In this document: in pieces, positions 5,470 to 12,885 of the stretch
How positions within the stretch are numbered: position 1 is the stretch's first letter
Layout: the number at the start of each line of letters is the position of its first letter
Assembly: GCA_026982175.1 (NCBI GenBank)
Contig: JALSHP010000188.1
Coordinates: forward strand, 1 to 18,062
Length of the DNA stretch: 18,062 nt
DNA from: Campylobacteraceae bacterium
Lineage (GTDB): Bacteria > Campylobacterota > Campylobacteria > Campylobacterales > Sulfurovaceae
Direction: 5' to 3'
Translations under genes and position numbers: made by a program
Notes under the pieces: generated by a model
What the model was told of the DNA's origin: nothing
Seen by the model: the letters and a program-made list of their open reading frames with translations, nothing else
Database searches by the model: none

Positions 5470-6059
5470 TGAGCGCAACAGTAATTAAAACAAGTGACCT
5501 TCCAGAGTCATATTCGGAAATTAACCCACATAACCTTTACTTGTATTGTAAATCTTATGCATCTGGGCTAAGAGCTAACACGGCACACACAAAAACACGT
5601 TCTGATGTTCGTGGTGGTGGGAAAAAGCCTTGGGCTCAAAAAGGTGGAGGACGTGCAAGAGCAGGTTCTGTACGTTCCCCTATATTTGTTGGTGGTGGTG
5701 TTGCTTTTGGACCTAAAAACAACCGTAACTACAATCAAAAAGTAAACAGAAAGCAAAAGAAATTGGCACTTAACTTCGCATTAGCAGAGTTAGCAGCAGA
5801 TGAAAAACTTTTTGTTATGGACAACATCGTAGTTGAATCAGGTAAAACAAAAGATGCGAGAGCATTTGTTGCAGAGCTTGGACAAAGAGACGTTCTTGTT
5901 GTTAAAGAACTTATTGATGACAAAACATTTCTTGCATTTAGAAACCTTCAAAATGCATACTTAGTTGAAGCCAATGAGCTTAACGCCTACCTAGCAGCTG
6001 CTTACCACTCAGTGGTAATTGAAAAGTCTGTTTGGGAAAAATTAACAAAAGAGAACTAA
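5469..6059 (+). CDS. rplD: Large subunit ribosomal protein L4
   Basis: This 196-residue uL4 lines the peptide exit tunnel with its extended loop, seen here as RSDVRGGGKKPWAQKGGGRARAG (split by the conserved KPWAQKG core, about 44-66), followed by SPIFVGGG. The C-terminal globular part ends in a basic helix. In enteric bacteria L4 also represses its own operon at transcription and translation; a leader structure in front of rpsJ here makes that worth testing. The start shares one base with the rplC stop (TAATG), implying coupled translation. The overall match is strong. Confidence 0.97.
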   Translation: MSATVIKTSDLPESYSEINPHNLYLYCKSYASGLRANTAHTKTRSDVRGGGKKPWAQKGGGRARAGSVRSPIFVGGGVAFGPKNNRNYNQKVNRKQKKLALNFALAELAADEKLFVMDNIVVESGKTKDARAFVAELGQRDVLVVKELIDDKTFLAFRNLQNAYLVEANELNAYLAAAYHSVVIEKSVWEKLTKEN

Positions 6060-6060
6060 G

Positions 6061-6342
6061 ATGGCAGATATTACAGATATTAAATCAATTTTGTACACAG
6101 AAAAGACACTTGCAATGCAAGAAGATGGTGTACTTGTTGTTCAGACCAGTCCAAGAATGACCAAAAATGGTCTAAAAGCAGTTTTCCAAGAATATTTTGG
6201 CATTAAACCATTGAGAGTAAATTCAATGAGAGTTAATGGTAAAGTTAAGAGATTTAAAGGTATTGAAGGTAAAAGACCAGACTCTAAAAAGTTTTATGTT
6301 TTCTTACCAGAAGATGCAAAAATTGACAGTTTAGCAGTGTAG
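6061..6342 (+). CDS. rplW: Large subunit ribosomal protein L23
   Basis: This 93-residue uL23 sits at the tunnel exit, where SRP and trigger factor dock. It begins ITDIKSILYTEKTLAMQE, the usual helix with the TEK motif, then the VVQTSPRMTKNGLKAVFQE stretch, and shows the basic loop VNGKVKRFKG (about 58-67) near the C-terminus. The ATG lies one base after the rplD stop, and its weak ribosome-binding site (AAGAGA) is inside rplD, so translational coupling is likely. Length is typical. Confidence 0.96.
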   Translation: MADITDIKSILYTEKTLAMQEDGVLVVQTSPRMTKNGLKAVFQEYFGIKPLRVNSMRVNGKVKRFKGIEGKRPDSKKFYVFLPEDAKIDSLAV

Positions 6343-6352
6343 GGAGAATACG

Positions 6353-7180
6353 ATGGCAATTAAATCATATAAACCAACCACAGCAGGGCGTAGATATATT
6401 ACAAACCTTGACTCTGGTGATATTACAGCAAAAGCTTCTGTTAGATCTCTTTTGAAAAACCTTCCACGTTCAGCTGGTAGAAACTCAAACGGTAGAATCA
6501 CTTCTCGTCACAGACAAGCAGGTGCTAAAAAACTTTACAGAATTATTGACTTTAAAAGAAACAAGTTTGGTGTTGAAGGAACAGTTGCTACTGTTGAGTA
6601 CGACCCATACAGAACTTGTAGAATTTGTTTGGTTAAATATACTGATGGTGACAGAAGATATGTTCTTCAAGCTAAAGGTATGAAAGTTGGTGACAAAATC
6701 ATGTCAGCAGAGAGTGGACTTGATATTGTTACAGGAAACTGTATGAGACTTAAAGCCATTCCTGTTGGAACATTGGTTCATAACATCGAACTTAACGTTG
6801 GACAAGGTGGTACAATTGCCCGTTCAGCTGGTGGTTATGCTCAAATTATGGGTAGAGATGGTAAATACGTTTCATTAAGACTTCCATCTGGTGAGATGAG
6901 ATATGTTCTTGGTGAGTGTTTAGCAACCATTGGTACAGTTGGTTCAGAAGATTGGGCAAACGTTGTTGGTGGTAAAGCTGGTCGTCAAAGACACAGAGGT
7001 ATTAGACCACAAACTAGAGGATCTGCGATGAACCCAATAGATCACCCACATGGTGGTGGTGAAGGTAAAACAAACTCTGGACGACATCCTGTTTCTCCAT
7101 GGGGTATGCCGACTAAAGGTTACAAAACTCGTAAGAAAAAAGCTAGTGATAAATTAATTATCTCTAAGAGAAAGAAGTAA
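6353..7180 (+). CDS. rplB: Large subunit ribosomal protein L2
   Basis: This 275-residue uL2 is needed for subunit association and peptidyl-transferase activity. The hallmark loop GSAMNPIDHPHGGGEGK lies at about 223-239, with His231 matching the histidine implicated in E. coli L2 function. The RNA-binding core has the KAGRQRHRGIRPQTRG stretch just before it, and the basic tail ends in KLIISKRKK. A GGGAG ribosome-binding site precedes the ATG by seven bases. The family's usual length is 273-277 residues, so it is complete. Confidence 0.98.
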   Translation: MAIKSYKPTTAGRRYITNLDSGDITAKASVRSLLKNLPRSAGRNSNGRITSRHRQAGAKKLYRIIDFKRNKFGVEGTVATVEYDPYRTCRICLVKYTDGDRRYVLQAKGMKVGDKIMSAESGLDIVTGNCMRLKAIPVGTLVHNIELNVGQGGTIARSAGGYAQIMGRDGKYVSLRLPSGEMRYVLGECLATIGTVGSEDWANVVGGKAGRQRHRGIRPQTRGSAMNPIDHPHGGGEGKTNSGRHPVSPWGMPTKGYKTRKKKASDKLIISKRKK

Positions 7181-7189
7181 GGGTAAGGT

Positions 7190-7465
7190 ATGGCAAGATC
7201 AACTAAAAAAGGTCCATTTATAGATGACCATTTAAGAAAAAAAGTTCTTAAGGCTAAAGAGGAAGGTTCTCACAAACCAATCAAAACTTGGTCAAGAAGA
7301 TCAGTTGTTTTCCCTGACTTCATTGGTTTAACAATCAATGTTCACAATGGAAGACAATTTATTCCTGTATTTATTACAGAAAATCACGTCGGTTACAAAC
7401 TGGGTGAATTTGCACCAACTAGAACATTTAAGGGCCATAAAGGTTCTGTTCAGAGAAAAGGGTAG
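7190..7465 (+). CDS. rpsS: Small subunit ribosomal protein S19
   Basis: This 91-residue uS19 is part of the 30S head near the decoding region and binds 16S rRNA with S13. It shows the N-terminal ARSTKKGPFIDDHLRKKV, the core KTWSRRSVVFPDFIGLTI (33-50), the NVHNGRQFIPV segment and the C-terminal GEFAPTRTFKGHKG. A GGGTAAGG stretch right after the rplB stop provides the ribosome-binding site. Length and residues are typical. Confidence 0.98.
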   Translation: MARSTKKGPFIDDHLRKKVLKAKEEGSHKPIKTWSRRSVVFPDFIGLTINVHNGRQFIPVFITENHVGYKLGEFAPTRTFKGHKGSVQRKG

Positions 7466-7468
7466 GTT

Positions 7469-7795
7469 ATGAGTAAAGCATTATTGAAATTTACAAGAGT
7501 AGCACCTAACAAAGCTAGAATGATTGCAAGAGAAGTTCAAGGTATGAACGCTGAATTGGCTCTTGCATCATTGGAATTTATGCCTAACAAAGCAGCAAGA
7601 ATAATTTCAAAAGTAATTGCATCAGCAGTTGCCAATGGTGATTTTGAGCCAGAAGAAGTGGTAATTACATCTTGTAGAGTTGACAAAGCATCTGTGATGA
7701 AAAGATTTAGACCAAGAGCTAGAGGAACTGCAAGTAGAATCCTTAAGCCTACGGCACACATCATGGTAGAAGTAGCAAAAGCAGAGGAAGCATAA
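7469..7795 (+). CDS. rplV: Large subunit ribosomal protein L22
   Basis: This 108-residue uL22 contacts all 23S rRNA domains and forms part of the exit-tunnel constriction. The conserved start FTRVAPNKARMIAREVQG, the helix PNKAARIISKVIASAVANG and the C-terminal beta-hairpin KRFRPRARGTASRILKPTAH (about 79-98) are all present. The hairpin carries the residues where macrolide-resistance changes occur in other species; I see no deletion or duplication there. It starts three bases after rpsS and ends one base before rpsC. Confidence 0.97.
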   Translation: MSKALLKFTRVAPNKARMIAREVQGMNAELALASLEFMPNKAARIISKVIASAVANGDFEPEEVVITSCRVDKASVMKRFRPRARGTASRILKPTAHIMVEVAKAEEA

Positions 7796-7796
7796 T

Positions 7797-8495
7797 ATGG
7801 GTCAAAAAGTTAATCCTATAGGTCTTAGACTTGGAATCAACAGAAACTGGGAATCAAGATGGTTTCCTAAAAAAGAGAGAACAGCAGCATTTATTGCTGA
7901 AGATTACAAACTTAGAAAATATTTGAAAAAAGAGCTTTTCTATGCAGGTGTCTCTAACATTATTATTGAGAGAACAGCTAAAAAAGTAAGAATCACTATC
8001 GTGACTGCTAGACCTGGAATTATCATTGGTAAAAAAGGTGCAGACATTGAGAAGTTGAAAACAACTTTGAATAAAATGTTCAACAAAGATATTTCTCTGA
8101 ACATTAAAGAAGAAAAAAGAGCGCAAGCCTCTGGTCAATTGGCTGCTGAAAATGTAGCGACTCAACTAGAGCGTCGTGTTGCCTTTAGAAGAGCAATGAA
8201 AAAAGTTATTCAAGGTGCATTAAAATCAGGTGCAAAAGGAATTAAAGTTTCTGTTTCTGGAAGACTTGGTGGTGCTGAAATGGCAAGAACTGAGTGGTAC
8301 TTAGAAGGACGTGTTCCTCTTCATACACTTAGAGCTAAAATTGATTATGGTTTTGCAGAAGCTCAAACTACTTATGGAATCATTGGTATTAAAGTTTGGA
8401 TTTTCAAAGGTGAAGTACTGGCTAAAGGTATTCAAGCTGAACCACAAGAAGAAAAAAGAGGTGGTCGTAAGCCACGTCAAAAGAGAGGTGAATAA
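7797..8495 (+). CDS. rpsC: Small subunit ribosomal protein S3
   Basis: This 232-residue uS3 lies at the mRNA entry tunnel with S4 and S5, where it has mRNA helicase activity. It has the N-terminal MGQKVNPIGLRLGINR, a type II KH domain with the GKKG loop at 78-81 (in RPGIIIGKKGADIEKLK), and the C-terminal RTEWYLEGRVPLHTLRA stretch. It ends in a basic tail rich in Lys/Arg/Gly. The ATG is separated from the rplV stop by one base, with AGAGGAAG inside rplV as the ribosome-binding site. Complete and typical. Confidence 0.98.
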   Translation: MGQKVNPIGLRLGINRNWESRWFPKKERTAAFIAEDYKLRKYLKKELFYAGVSNIIIERTAKKVRITIVTARPGIIIGKKGADIEKLKTTLNKMFNKDISLNIKEEKRAQASGQLAAENVATQLERRVAFRRAMKKVIQGALKSGAKGIKVSVSGRLGGAEMARTEWYLEGRVPLHTLRAKIDYGFAEAQTTYGIIGIKVWIFKGEVLAKGIQAEPQEEKRGGRKPRQKRGE

Positions 8496-8497
8496 TT

Positions 8498-8923
8498 ATG
8501 TTAATGCCTAAAAGAACAAAATTTCGTAAGGTAATGAAAGGTCGTAACAGAGGTAAATCTTTTCTTGGTAACAAGATTGAATTTGGTGAGTACGCACTTA
8601 AAGCAGTATCAGCAGGGAGAATTAACTCTCGTCAGATTGAAGCCGCCAGAATTACTATGACACGTGAGATGAAAAGACAAGGTAAATCTTGGATTAGAGT
8701 TTTCCCAGATAAGCCTTTGACAAGAAAACCACTTGAGACAAGAATGGGTAAAGGTAAAGGTGCAGTTGAGGAATGGGTTATGAACATTAAGCCAGGAAGA
8801 ATTGTATTTGAAGTAGCTGGTGTTCCTGAAGATGTTGCACGTAAAGCTTTAACATTGGCACTGCATAAACTTCCATTTCAATGTAAGATTATCTCTGCAA
8901 AGGATTCTAATGAAATATACTAG
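8498..8923 (+). CDS. rplP: Large subunit ribosomal protein L16
   Basis: This 141-residue uL16 organises the A-site tRNA region of the 50S. The sequence reads MLMPKRTKFRKVMKGRNRG at the start, then the SRQIEAARITMTREMKRQGK helix and the RMGKGKGAVEEWV motif (about 82-94). The arginine that YcfD hydroxylates in E. coli lies in this last motif and is conserved. The start at 8498 fits the AGAGGTGA site about eight bases upstream; the Met at 8504 would leave too long a gap. The 3' end overlaps rpmC by 14 bases, with the rpmC ribosome-binding site inside rplP. Confidence 0.97.
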   Translation: MLMPKRTKFRKVMKGRNRGKSFLGNKIEFGEYALKAVSAGRINSRQIEAARITMTREMKRQGKSWIRVFPDKPLTRKPLETRMGKGKGAVEEWVMNIKPGRIVFEVAGVPEDVARKALTLALHKLPFQCKIISAKDSNEIY

Positions 8924-9098
8924 CCTTAAAGATAAAAGTGTTGATGAATTAAACACAATGCTTAAAGAGAAAAAGCTTGAGCTTTTTGGGCTTAAAGCAA
9001 AGCAAAAAACAATGCAACTTACTAATACTAGTGAGTTGAGAGTAGCGAAAAAAGACATCGCTAGAATTAAAACAGCCATTACAGCTGCTGCGAAGTAA
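8910..9098 (+). CDS. rpmC: Large subunit ribosomal protein L29
   Basis: This 62-residue uL29 is a two-helix protein beside L23 at the tunnel exit. MKYTSLKDKSVDELNTMLKE forms the first helix, and the second carries the conserved VAKKDIARIKTAI pattern. It starts 14 bases before the rplP stop in another frame. AAAGGA at 8899-8904, five bases before the ATG, supports this start over a downstream one, so the overlap is real and coupling likely. Confidence 0.96.
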   Translation: MKYTSLKDKSVDELNTMLKEKKLELFGLKAKQKTMQLTNTSELRVAKKDIARIKTAITAAAK

Positions 9099-9109
9099 GG
9101 GGTGCGAGT

Positions 9110-9358
9110 ATGCCAAAAAGACAAATAACTGGTACAGTAATTAAAATCGCAGGTGAAAAAACAGCTACTATTGTTGTTGAACGTAAAGTTATTCACCCAA
9201 GATACCATAAAACGGTAAAAAGATTTAAGAAGTATCTTATTCATGATGAAAAAGCTACAGCAAAAGTTGGAGATACTATCTCTGCTATTGAGTGTAGACC
9301 AATGTCAAAAAGAAAAACTTTTAGACTACTTGAAATTGTAAAACAGGGAGAAGAATAA
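9110..9358 (+). CDS. rpsQ: Small subunit ribosomal protein S17
   Basis: This 82-residue uS17 is a primary 16S rRNA-binding OB-fold protein. It shows PKRQITGTVIKIAGEKTATIVVERK, split in the usual beta-strands, then HPRYHKTVKRFKKYLIHDE (31-49), GDTISAIECRPMSKRKTFRL and an acidic C-terminus. It follows an AAGGGG ribosome-binding site after rpmC, and its stop overlaps the rplN start by one base (TAATG). Typical length. Confidence 0.98.
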   Translation: MPKRQITGTVIKIAGEKTATIVVERKVIHPRYHKTVKRFKKYLIHDEKATAKVGDTISAIECRPMSKRKTFRLLEIVKQGEE

Positions 9359-9726
9359 TGATCCAAGGTTTTACAAGATTAACAGTGGCTGACAACTCTG
9401 GTGCAAAAGAGATTATGTGTATCAAAGTTCTTGGTGGGTCTAAAAGAAGATATGCTTCAGTAGGTGACGTTATTGTTGCCTCTGTTAAAAAAGCTCTTCC
9501 AACAGGAAAAGTTAAAAAAGGTAAGGTAGTTAAAGCCGTAGTTGTACGAACTCACAAAGAGATTCAACGTGAAAATGGTTCTTTAATCAGATTTGACGAC
9601 AACGCTGCTGTAATTATTGATGACAAAAAACAACCAATTGGTACCCGTATTTTTGGACCTGTAGCTAGAGAGACTAGATACGCTGGGTTCATGAAGATTG
9701 TATCACTTGCTCCAGAGGTATGGTAA
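9358..9726 (+). CDS. rplN: Large subunit ribosomal protein L14
   Basis: This 122-residue uL14 lies at the subunit interface and is the docking site of the silencing factor RsfS. The sequence has the standard MIQGFTRLTVADNSGAKEIMCIKVLGG opening, in two strands, the ASVGDVIVASVKKALP loop, VVRTHKEIQRENGS, and the signature TRIFGPVARE (about 96-105), which ends in the usual LAPEVW. Length matches the 122-residue norm exactly. It overlaps rpsQ upstream and rplX downstream, each by one base in a TAATG. Confidence 0.98.
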   Translation: MIQGFTRLTVADNSGAKEIMCIKVLGGSKRRYASVGDVIVASVKKALPTGKVKKGKVVKAVVVRTHKEIQRENGSLIRFDDNAAVIIDDKKQPIGTRIFGPVARETRYAGFMKIVSLAPEVW

Positions 9727-9959
9727 TGGCAAAGAAATTTAAAATTAAAAAAGGCGATGATGTTTTAATTATTGCTGGTGACGATAAGGGTAAAACTGCA
9801 AAAGTATTAAAAGTCCTTACAAAAGTTGACAAGGTAATTGTTGAGGGTTGTAAATTGGCTAAAAAAGCAGTTAAACCAACTGAAGAGAATAAAGATGGTG
9901 GTTTCGAGAACAAAGAGATGCCAATTCATATTTCTAATGTAAAAAAAGTAGAGGCTTAA
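9726..9959 (+). CDS. rplX: Large subunit ribosomal protein L24
   Basis: This uL24 is an assembly-initiator protein of the 50S. I place the start at ATG 9726 (77 residues, MAKKFKIKKGDD) rather than at the in-frame ATG 9720. The GAGG at 9715-9718 is too close to 9720 but well spaced for 9726, and 9726 forms the same TAATG overlap with the upstream stop seen elsewhere in the operon. The KOW motif KKGDDVLIIAGDDKGKTAKV is clear near the N-terminus, and the C-terminal EMPIHISNVKKV is typical of the family. It is shorter than the E. coli protein (104 residues) but normal for this phylum. Confidence 0.95.
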   Translation: MAKKFKIKKGDDVLIIAGDDKGKTAKVLKVLTKVDKVIVEGCKLAKKAVKPTEENKDGGFENKEMPIHISNVKKVEA

Positions 9960-9963
9960 TACT

Positions 9964-10509
9964 ATGAGTAGAATGAAGCAAAAGTACAATGACATTACGG
10001 CTGCACTTAGAGAAGAGTGTGAGATTAAAAATGTAATGCAGACACCTAAGCTTGAGAAGATTATTATCTCTGTTGGTGCTGGTGAAGAGGGTAAGGATAA
10101 CAAACTTATCGCAAACATGACAGATACAATCTCATTAATCGCTGGTCAAAAAGCCGTGGTTGTTAATGCTAAAAAATCAGTTGCTGGTTTTAAAGCTAGA
10201 GAAGGAGCACCTTCAGGAATTAGAGTAACTTTACGTGGTGAAAACATGTACAACTTCTTTGATAAATTGGTTTCTATTGCTCTTCCAAGAGTAAAAGATT
10301 TCCGTGGAACACCTAGAAAAGGTTTTGATGGACGTGGTAACTACAACTTCGGTCTTCAAGAGCAACTTATGTTCCCAGAAGTTGAATTTGATAGTATCAT
10401 TAAAACACACGGTATGAACATTACGATTGTAACCAGTACTGAAAACGATAAAGAGGCGTTTGTTCTTTTAGAGAAACTCGGAATGCCTTTCGCTAAAGGA
10501 AAGAACTAA
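9964..10509 (+). CDS. rplE: Large subunit ribosomal protein L5
   Basis: This 181-residue uL5 binds 5S rRNA and contacts the P-site tRNA. Signatures include QTPKLEKIIISVGAGEE, KKSVAGFKAREGAPSGIRVTLRG (split by the central GAPSG, about 77-82), LPRVKDFRGTPRKGFDGRGNYN and the C-terminal MNITIVTST. The ribosome-binding GAGG lies at the end of rplX, and the stop overlaps the rpsZ ATG by one base. Length is the usual 178-181 residues. Confidence 0.98.
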   Translation: MSRMKQKYNDITAALREECEIKNVMQTPKLEKIIISVGAGEEGKDNKLIANMTDTISLIAGQKAVVVNAKKSVAGFKAREGAPSGIRVTLRGENMYNFFDKLVSIALPRVKDFRGTPRKGFDGRGNYNFGLQEQLMFPEVEFDSIIKTHGMNITIVTSTENDKEAFVLLEKLGMPFAKGKN

Positions 10510-10694
10510 TGGCTAAGAAATCGATGATAGCTAAACAGCAGAAACCTGCTAAGTTTAGTACGCAAGCATATACAAGATGTAACATTTGTGGAAGACCACA
10601 CTCTGTTTATAAAGACTTTGGTCTTTGCAGAATTTGTTTAAGAAAAATGGCAAACGAGGGTTTAATCCCTGGTATGAAAAAATCAAGCTGGTAA
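10509..10694 (+). CDS. rpsZ: Small subunit ribosomal protein S14, zinc-binding (type Z)
   Basis: This is the short uS14, 61 residues, with four cysteines in CNIC (24, 27) and CRIC (40, 43) that bind zinc, and the conserved GLCRICLRKMANEGLIPGMKK end. S14 is a late-assembling 30S head protein. Many bacteria carry a second, longer, cysteine-free S14 used under zinc shortage; none lies in this window. It is translated from a one-base overlap with rplE, with AAAGGAAAG upstream inside rplE. Confidence 0.97.
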   Translation: MAKKSMIAKQQKPAKFSTQAYTRCNICGRPHSVYKDFGLCRICLRKMANEGLIPGMKKSSW

Positions 10695-10705
10695 GGAAGT
10701 AAAAG

Positions 10706-11101
10706 ATGATGACAGACATAATTGCAGACTCTCTTACTCGAATAAGAAATGCTGCACAAAGAAGATTAGATGTTACGACACTTCTTCACTCAAAAACAAT
10801 TGAGGCTACAGTTTCTATTTTAGTAGACAAGGGATACCTTGAGAGTTATAAAGTAAAAGAAGATGGTAATAAAAAGACAATTAAAGTAGTACTTAAGTAC
10901 GATGAAAATGGTCACAGTGTTATCAATGAAGTGAAGAAAATTTCTAAGCCTGGTAGACGTGTTTACCAAAGTGCAGCAGAAGTTAGATTTTTCAAGAATG
11001 GTTACGGAACACTTGTGGTTTCTACCAACAAAGGCGTAATTGCCAACGATGAAGCGTACAAGCTTTCTGTTGGTGGTGAAGTTCTTTGTAGTATTTGGTA
11101 A
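10706..11101 (+). CDS. rpsH: Small subunit ribosomal protein S8
   Basis: This 131-residue uS8 binds 16S helix 21 and, in E. coli, represses the spc operon at the rplE start. It opens with TDIIADSLTRIRNA, carries KVVLKYDENGHSVINEVKKISKPGRRVY in two parts, and ends with the family signature VVSTNKGVIANDEAYKLSVGGEVLCSIW. Two ATGs are adjacent (10706, 10709); the first aligns with related proteins that start M-x-x-D-I-I and has GGAAG eight bases upstream. I see no obvious S8-type mimic at rplE by eye. Confidence 0.97.
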   Translation: MMTDIIADSLTRIRNAAQRRLDVTTLLHSKTIEATVSILVDKGYLESYKVKEDGNKKTIKVVLKYDENGHSVINEVKKISKPGRRVYQSAAEVRFFKNGYGTLVVSTNKGVIANDEAYKLSVGGEVLCSIW

Positions 11102-11111
11102 GGAGTCGTAG

Positions 11112-11645
11112 ATGTCAAGAGTAGGAAAACAACCTGTAACGGTTGCTAACGGTATTGAAGTATCTGTAGATGGTACGGCTATCGTTGCAAAAAAAGGTAA
11201 AGACGAAAAGAGATTAGAGACTCATGGTAGAGTTGGAATCTCTATTGATGGTAGTGAAGTAACATTTACTAAAGTTGGTGAAGCAAAAGAGAGTGCCGCT
11301 TTCTGGGGAACTTACAGAGCTTTATTCGCCAATATCATTGAAGGTCTTGATAAAGGTTTCAAAAAATCATTAGAGATTAATGGTGTTGGTTACAGAGCTG
11401 CTGTTCAAGGTAAAGTGCTTAACTTACAACTTGGTTTCTCTCACCCAATTGAATATGCTATTCCAGAGGGTGTTGATGTTCAAGTTGAAAAAAACTTGAT
11501 TCATCTTTCGGGTACAGACAAACAGACTATTGGTCAAGTTGCTGCTGAGATTAGAAGCTTTAGACCACCAGAGCCTTACAAAGGTAAAGGTGTTAAGTAT
11601 ACTGATGAAGTTATTGTCAGAAAAGCTGGAAAATCAGCAAGTTAA
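11112..11645 (+). CDS. rplF: Large subunit ribosomal protein L6
   Basis: This 177-residue uL6 lies near the sarcin-ricin loop and elongation-factor binding site. It has two tandem related domains, the first starting MSRVGKQPVTVANGIEVSVDG, the second with the signature GVGYRAAVQGKVLNLQLGFSHP (about 92-113) and the C-terminal RSFRPPEPYKGKGVKYTDE. A strong AAGGAG lies nine bases before the ATG. Length is the usual 177-179 residues. Confidence 0.98.
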   Translation: MSRVGKQPVTVANGIEVSVDGTAIVAKKGKDEKRLETHGRVGISIDGSEVTFTKVGEAKESAAFWGTYRALFANIIEGLDKGFKKSLEINGVGYRAAVQGKVLNLQLGFSHPIEYAIPEGVDVQVEKNLIHLSGTDKQTIGQVAAEIRSFRPPEPYKGKGVKYTDEVIVRKAGKSAS

Positions 11646-11657
11646 TAGGAGCATAAA

Positions 11658-12014
11658 ATGTTAAAAAGTATTCAAAAAAGAAAAAACAAACTTAGAATTC
11701 AACGTAAAAGAAGAGTAAGAGGAAAAATTTCTGGTTCAGAGACACTTCCTAGAGTATCTATTTTTAAATCAAACAAACACGTTTATGCTCAAGCAATTGA
11801 TGATATTGCTGGAGTAACATTGGCATCAGCTGATGGTAAAAAAATGGGTCTTAAAGCGAATCAAGAAGATGCTAAAAAAGTAGGTGCTGCAATGGCAGAT
11901 GCTCTTAAAGCTAAAAATATTGAAACAGTTGTTTTCGATAGAAACGGTTATCTCTACCATGGTGTTGTAGCAGCTTTTGCTGATGCCATGAGAGAAGCTG
12001 GAATCAAGTTTTAA
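11658..12014 (+). CDS. rplR: Large subunit ribosomal protein L18
   Basis: This 118-residue uL18 binds 5S rRNA with L5. The N-terminal basic tail KRKNKLRIQRKRRVRGK (7-23) precedes the PRVSIFKSNKHVYAQAIDD core, and the C-terminal DRNGYLYHGVVAAFADAMREAG is the family signature. AGGAG lies before the ATG at good spacing. Complete and typical. Confidence 0.98.
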   Translation: MLKSIQKRKNKLRIQRKRRVRGKISGSETLPRVSIFKSNKHVYAQAIDDIAGVTLASADGKKMGLKANQEDAKKVGAAMADALKAKNIETVVFDRNGYLYHGVVAAFADAMREAGIKF

Positions 12015-12024
12015 GGAGAGATGA

Positions 12025-12474
12025 ATGTTAGCTGAAAATATTGATAGAGAAAAATTTGAAGAGAAGATTGTAAACATTGGTCGTGTTACTAAAGTTGTTA
12101 AGGGTGGTCGTAGATTTAGATTTACTGCACTCGTAGTAATTGGTGACAAAAATGGTACAATTGGTTATGGTACAGGTAAAGCGAAAGAAGTTCCAGATGC
12201 TATTAAAAAAGCAGTTGATGACGCTTTCAAATCACTTGTTCATGTGAATGTTAAGGGTACAACCATTGCTCATGATGTTCAACAAAAAACAGGGGCTAGT
12301 AGAATTATTCTTAGACCAGCAAGTGAGGGTACAGGGACAATCGCAGGTGGTGCGATGAGACCAGTATTTGAATTAGCAGGTATTCAAGATGTTATTGCTA
12401 AGTCATTGGGTTCAAACAACCCTAACAACCTTGTAAGAGCAACAATTGATGCTCTTGTAAAGATTAAAAAGTAA
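12025..12474 (+). CDS. rpsE: Small subunit ribosomal protein S5
   Basis: This 149-residue uS5 is a decoding-fidelity protein at the mRNA entry side. The double-stranded RNA-binding part reads VVKGGRRFRFTALVVIGDKNG and GYGTGKAKEVPDAIKKA (about 24-64), and the C-terminal domain has GTGTIAGGAMRPVFELAGI and the LGSNNPNNLVRAT motif. The ATG at 12021 is in another frame; 12025 has AAGGAGAG upstream. The next gene is rplO: rpmD (L30), present here in many bacteria, is missing. Confidence 0.98.
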   Translation: MLAENIDREKFEEKIVNIGRVTKVVKGGRRFRFTALVVIGDKNGTIGYGTGKAKEVPDAIKKAVDDAFKSLVHVNVKGTTIAHDVQQKTGASRIILRPASEGTGTIAGGAMRPVFELAGIQDVIAKSLGSNNPNNLVRATIDALVKIKK

Positions 12475-12484
12475 GGGAGTAGAT

Positions 12485-12883
12485 ATGGCATTACATAATT
12501 TACAACCAGCAGCAGGTTCAACACGTAACAGAAAACGTGTTGGTCGTGGTCAAGGTTCAGGAACAGGTAAAACTTCAGGACGTGGTAACAAAGGTCAGAA
12601 GTCAAGAACAGGTTACTCAGCTAAAAGAGGTTTTGAAGGTGGTCAAATGCCACTCTATAGAAGACTTCCAAAAATTGGATTTACTTCAAGAGTAATTAAA
12701 CCTCACTCAATTAATGTAGACAAAAATAAAGCCGTTGCAGAGCTTTCTGAAATTACTATGGAGACAATTAAGTCTGTGTATAAACTTCAAAAATCTACAA
12801 CAAAAGTAAAACTTATTGGTGCAGGTGCTAAAGATTTAGCATCTAAAATCAAAGATGAAGCTGTTACAACGAGTGGTAAGTAA
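12485..12883 (+). CDS. rplO: Large subunit ribosomal protein L15
   Basis: This 132-residue uL15 is a late 50S assembly protein. It has the Gly/Arg/Lys-rich N-terminal extension NRKRVGRGQGSGTGKTSGRG (residues 15-34), then the GFEGGQMPLYRRLPKIGF signature (49-66) and a C-terminal globular part with KVKLIGAGAKD. An AGGGAG ribosome-binding site precedes the ATG at 12485. It is somewhat shorter than the E. coli protein (144 residues), mostly in the C-terminal part, as is usual in this phylum. Confidence 0.97.
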   Translation: MALHNLQPAAGSTRNRKRVGRGQGSGTGKTSGRGNKGQKSRTGYSAKRGFEGGQMPLYRRLPKIGFTSRVIKPHSINVDKNKAVAELSEITMETIKSVYKLQKSTTKVKLIGAGAKDLASKIKDEAVTTSGK

Positions 12884-12885
12884 CC

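Noticed and set aside
8311..8511. A 66-residue plus-strand frame within rpsC
   Set aside because: Alternative frame of a firmly identified S3 gene with no ribosome-binding site.
8849..9244. A 131-residue minus-strand frame across rplP, rpmC and rpsQ
   Set aside because: It is rich in Phe/Ser/Cys/Leu as expected from antisense of lysine-rich ribosomal genes and crosses three well-supported genes.
9720..9725. ATG 9720 as the rplX start
   Set aside because: Only one base separates it from the GAGG site; ATG 9726 has better spacing and the standard MAKK start.
12021..12024. ATG 12021 as the rpsE start
   Set aside because: It is out of frame with S5.
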